Part shown: positions 63,586 through 64,000 of the stretch, one piece after another
Position numbering within the stretch: the first letter of the stretch is position 1
Layout: every line of letters starts with the position of its first letter
Source: Ascoidea asiatica
Taxonomy: Eukaryota > Ascomycota > Saccharomycetes > Ascoideales > Ascoideaceae
Direction of reading: 5' to 3'
Assembly (NCBI GenBank): GCA_001600695.1
Contig: BCKQ01000011.1
Coordinates: 224,512 to 288,511, forward strand
Length of the DNA stretch: 64,000 bases
Translations under genes and position numbers: made by a program
The notes under the pieces: model-generated
The model's database searches: none
What the model saw: the letters and a program-made list of their open reading frames with translations, nothing else
What the model was told of the DNA's origin: nothing

Positions 63586-64000
63586 TATGAATATAATTTA
63601 TATATATTTATTGATAATTGAATATGATAAAAATTTAATAATAATATGATAATTGTATATAATAATTAGACAAATGATAATAATGTTATGAAATGAAAAT
63701 AGAAGTCGGATTATGTAATATGATTAAGATTAAGATTGAAGTTGAAGTTGAAGTAGCAATTTAATTGGCTGTTGAAATATAAAAATCTTTATTATTAAAA
63801 TTGAATTATTCTGGATTTGTTTACTAATAAAATCAATTAAAATTTATATAAACAGAACCCTGGAGTTTTTTGGGAATCGAGTATTTTTTATTTAATGTTT
63901 ATTCAAATAAAAAATTTTCAAGAGATTTGAATGTTCTTATAAACATTGAATTTATTCAATATTTCTTTCAAACTGAATAGAGTGATTTAAGTGGGTTTCA
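63586..64000. promoter_or_regulatory. IDH2 upstream region
   Basis: The 415 bases carry GATTAAGATT/GAAGTTGAAG-type repeats (about 63721-63755) and AT-rich DNA. The window ends before another gene is visible. Confidence 0.4.

Noticed and set aside
1-64000. CRISPR arrays, bacterial operons, rRNA genes
   Set aside because: Introns, gene families and spacing are eukaryotic. The tandem repeats here are head-to-tail without unique spacers, and no rRNA sequence was recognised.

Overview
The window looks like a nuclear chromosome segment of an AT-rich budding yeast (Saccharomycotina). Spliceosomal introns are short (77-109 nt), have GTAAGT or GTATGT donors and TACTAAC-like branch points, and sit close to start codons. 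Genes are compact and mostly single-exon, many proteins carry Asn-rich runs, and nearly every gene has a recognisable yeast orthologue. A retained AMSH-type deubiquitinase, which S. cerevisiae lacks, argues against a close Saccharomyces relative. I cannot tell whether CUG is read as Leu or Ser, because CTG codons are rare here.

Layout. 1-4.3 kb: no intact gene, but decayed coding relics, the clearest at 1255-2496. 4.3-30.9 kb: NOP2 (+), ARP5 (-), SPT8 (+), ULP1 (+), an IDH1-like gene (+), TIF1/eIF4A (-), NAF1 (-), ADE13 (-), TAD2 (+), UTP4 (-), VPS38/UVRAG (+). 31.7-33.3 kb: an AMSH/STAMBP-like JAMM deubiquitinase with one intron. 33.3-40.9 kb: a zinc-finger gene alone between 4.0 kb and 2.2 kb of gene-free DNA. 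40.9-42.0 kb: COX23 (+) and FPR1 (-, one intron). 42.6-49.1 kb: a decayed Ty3/gypsy LTR retrotransposon with paired 478-bp LTRs. 49.5-53.0 kb: TOM70 (+) and PAM18 (-). 53.0-56.5 kb: gene-free, with a coding relic and a GC-richer island. 56.5-64 kb: a WW-domain protein (+), PKR1 (-), CHL4 (+), DID4/VPS2 (-, one intron), IDH2 (-).

Functional links. NOP2, NAF1 and UTP4 act in ribosome biogenesis. SPT8 and ARP5 act in chromatin regulation and share a divergent promoter. TOM70, PAM18 and COX23 act in mitochondrial import or assembly, and IDH2 in the TCA cycle. VPS38, the AMSH-like enzyme and DID4 all act at the endosome. These look like ordinary scattered genes rather than one cluster. The observations most worth a second look are the retroelement (its mutation pattern, a candidate +1 frameshift site, and heat-shock-like motifs in the LTRs), the divergent IDH1-like paralogue without a presequence, the multi-disrupted relic at 1.3-2.5 kb, and an extended CACGTGAC motif repeated in gene-free DNA.
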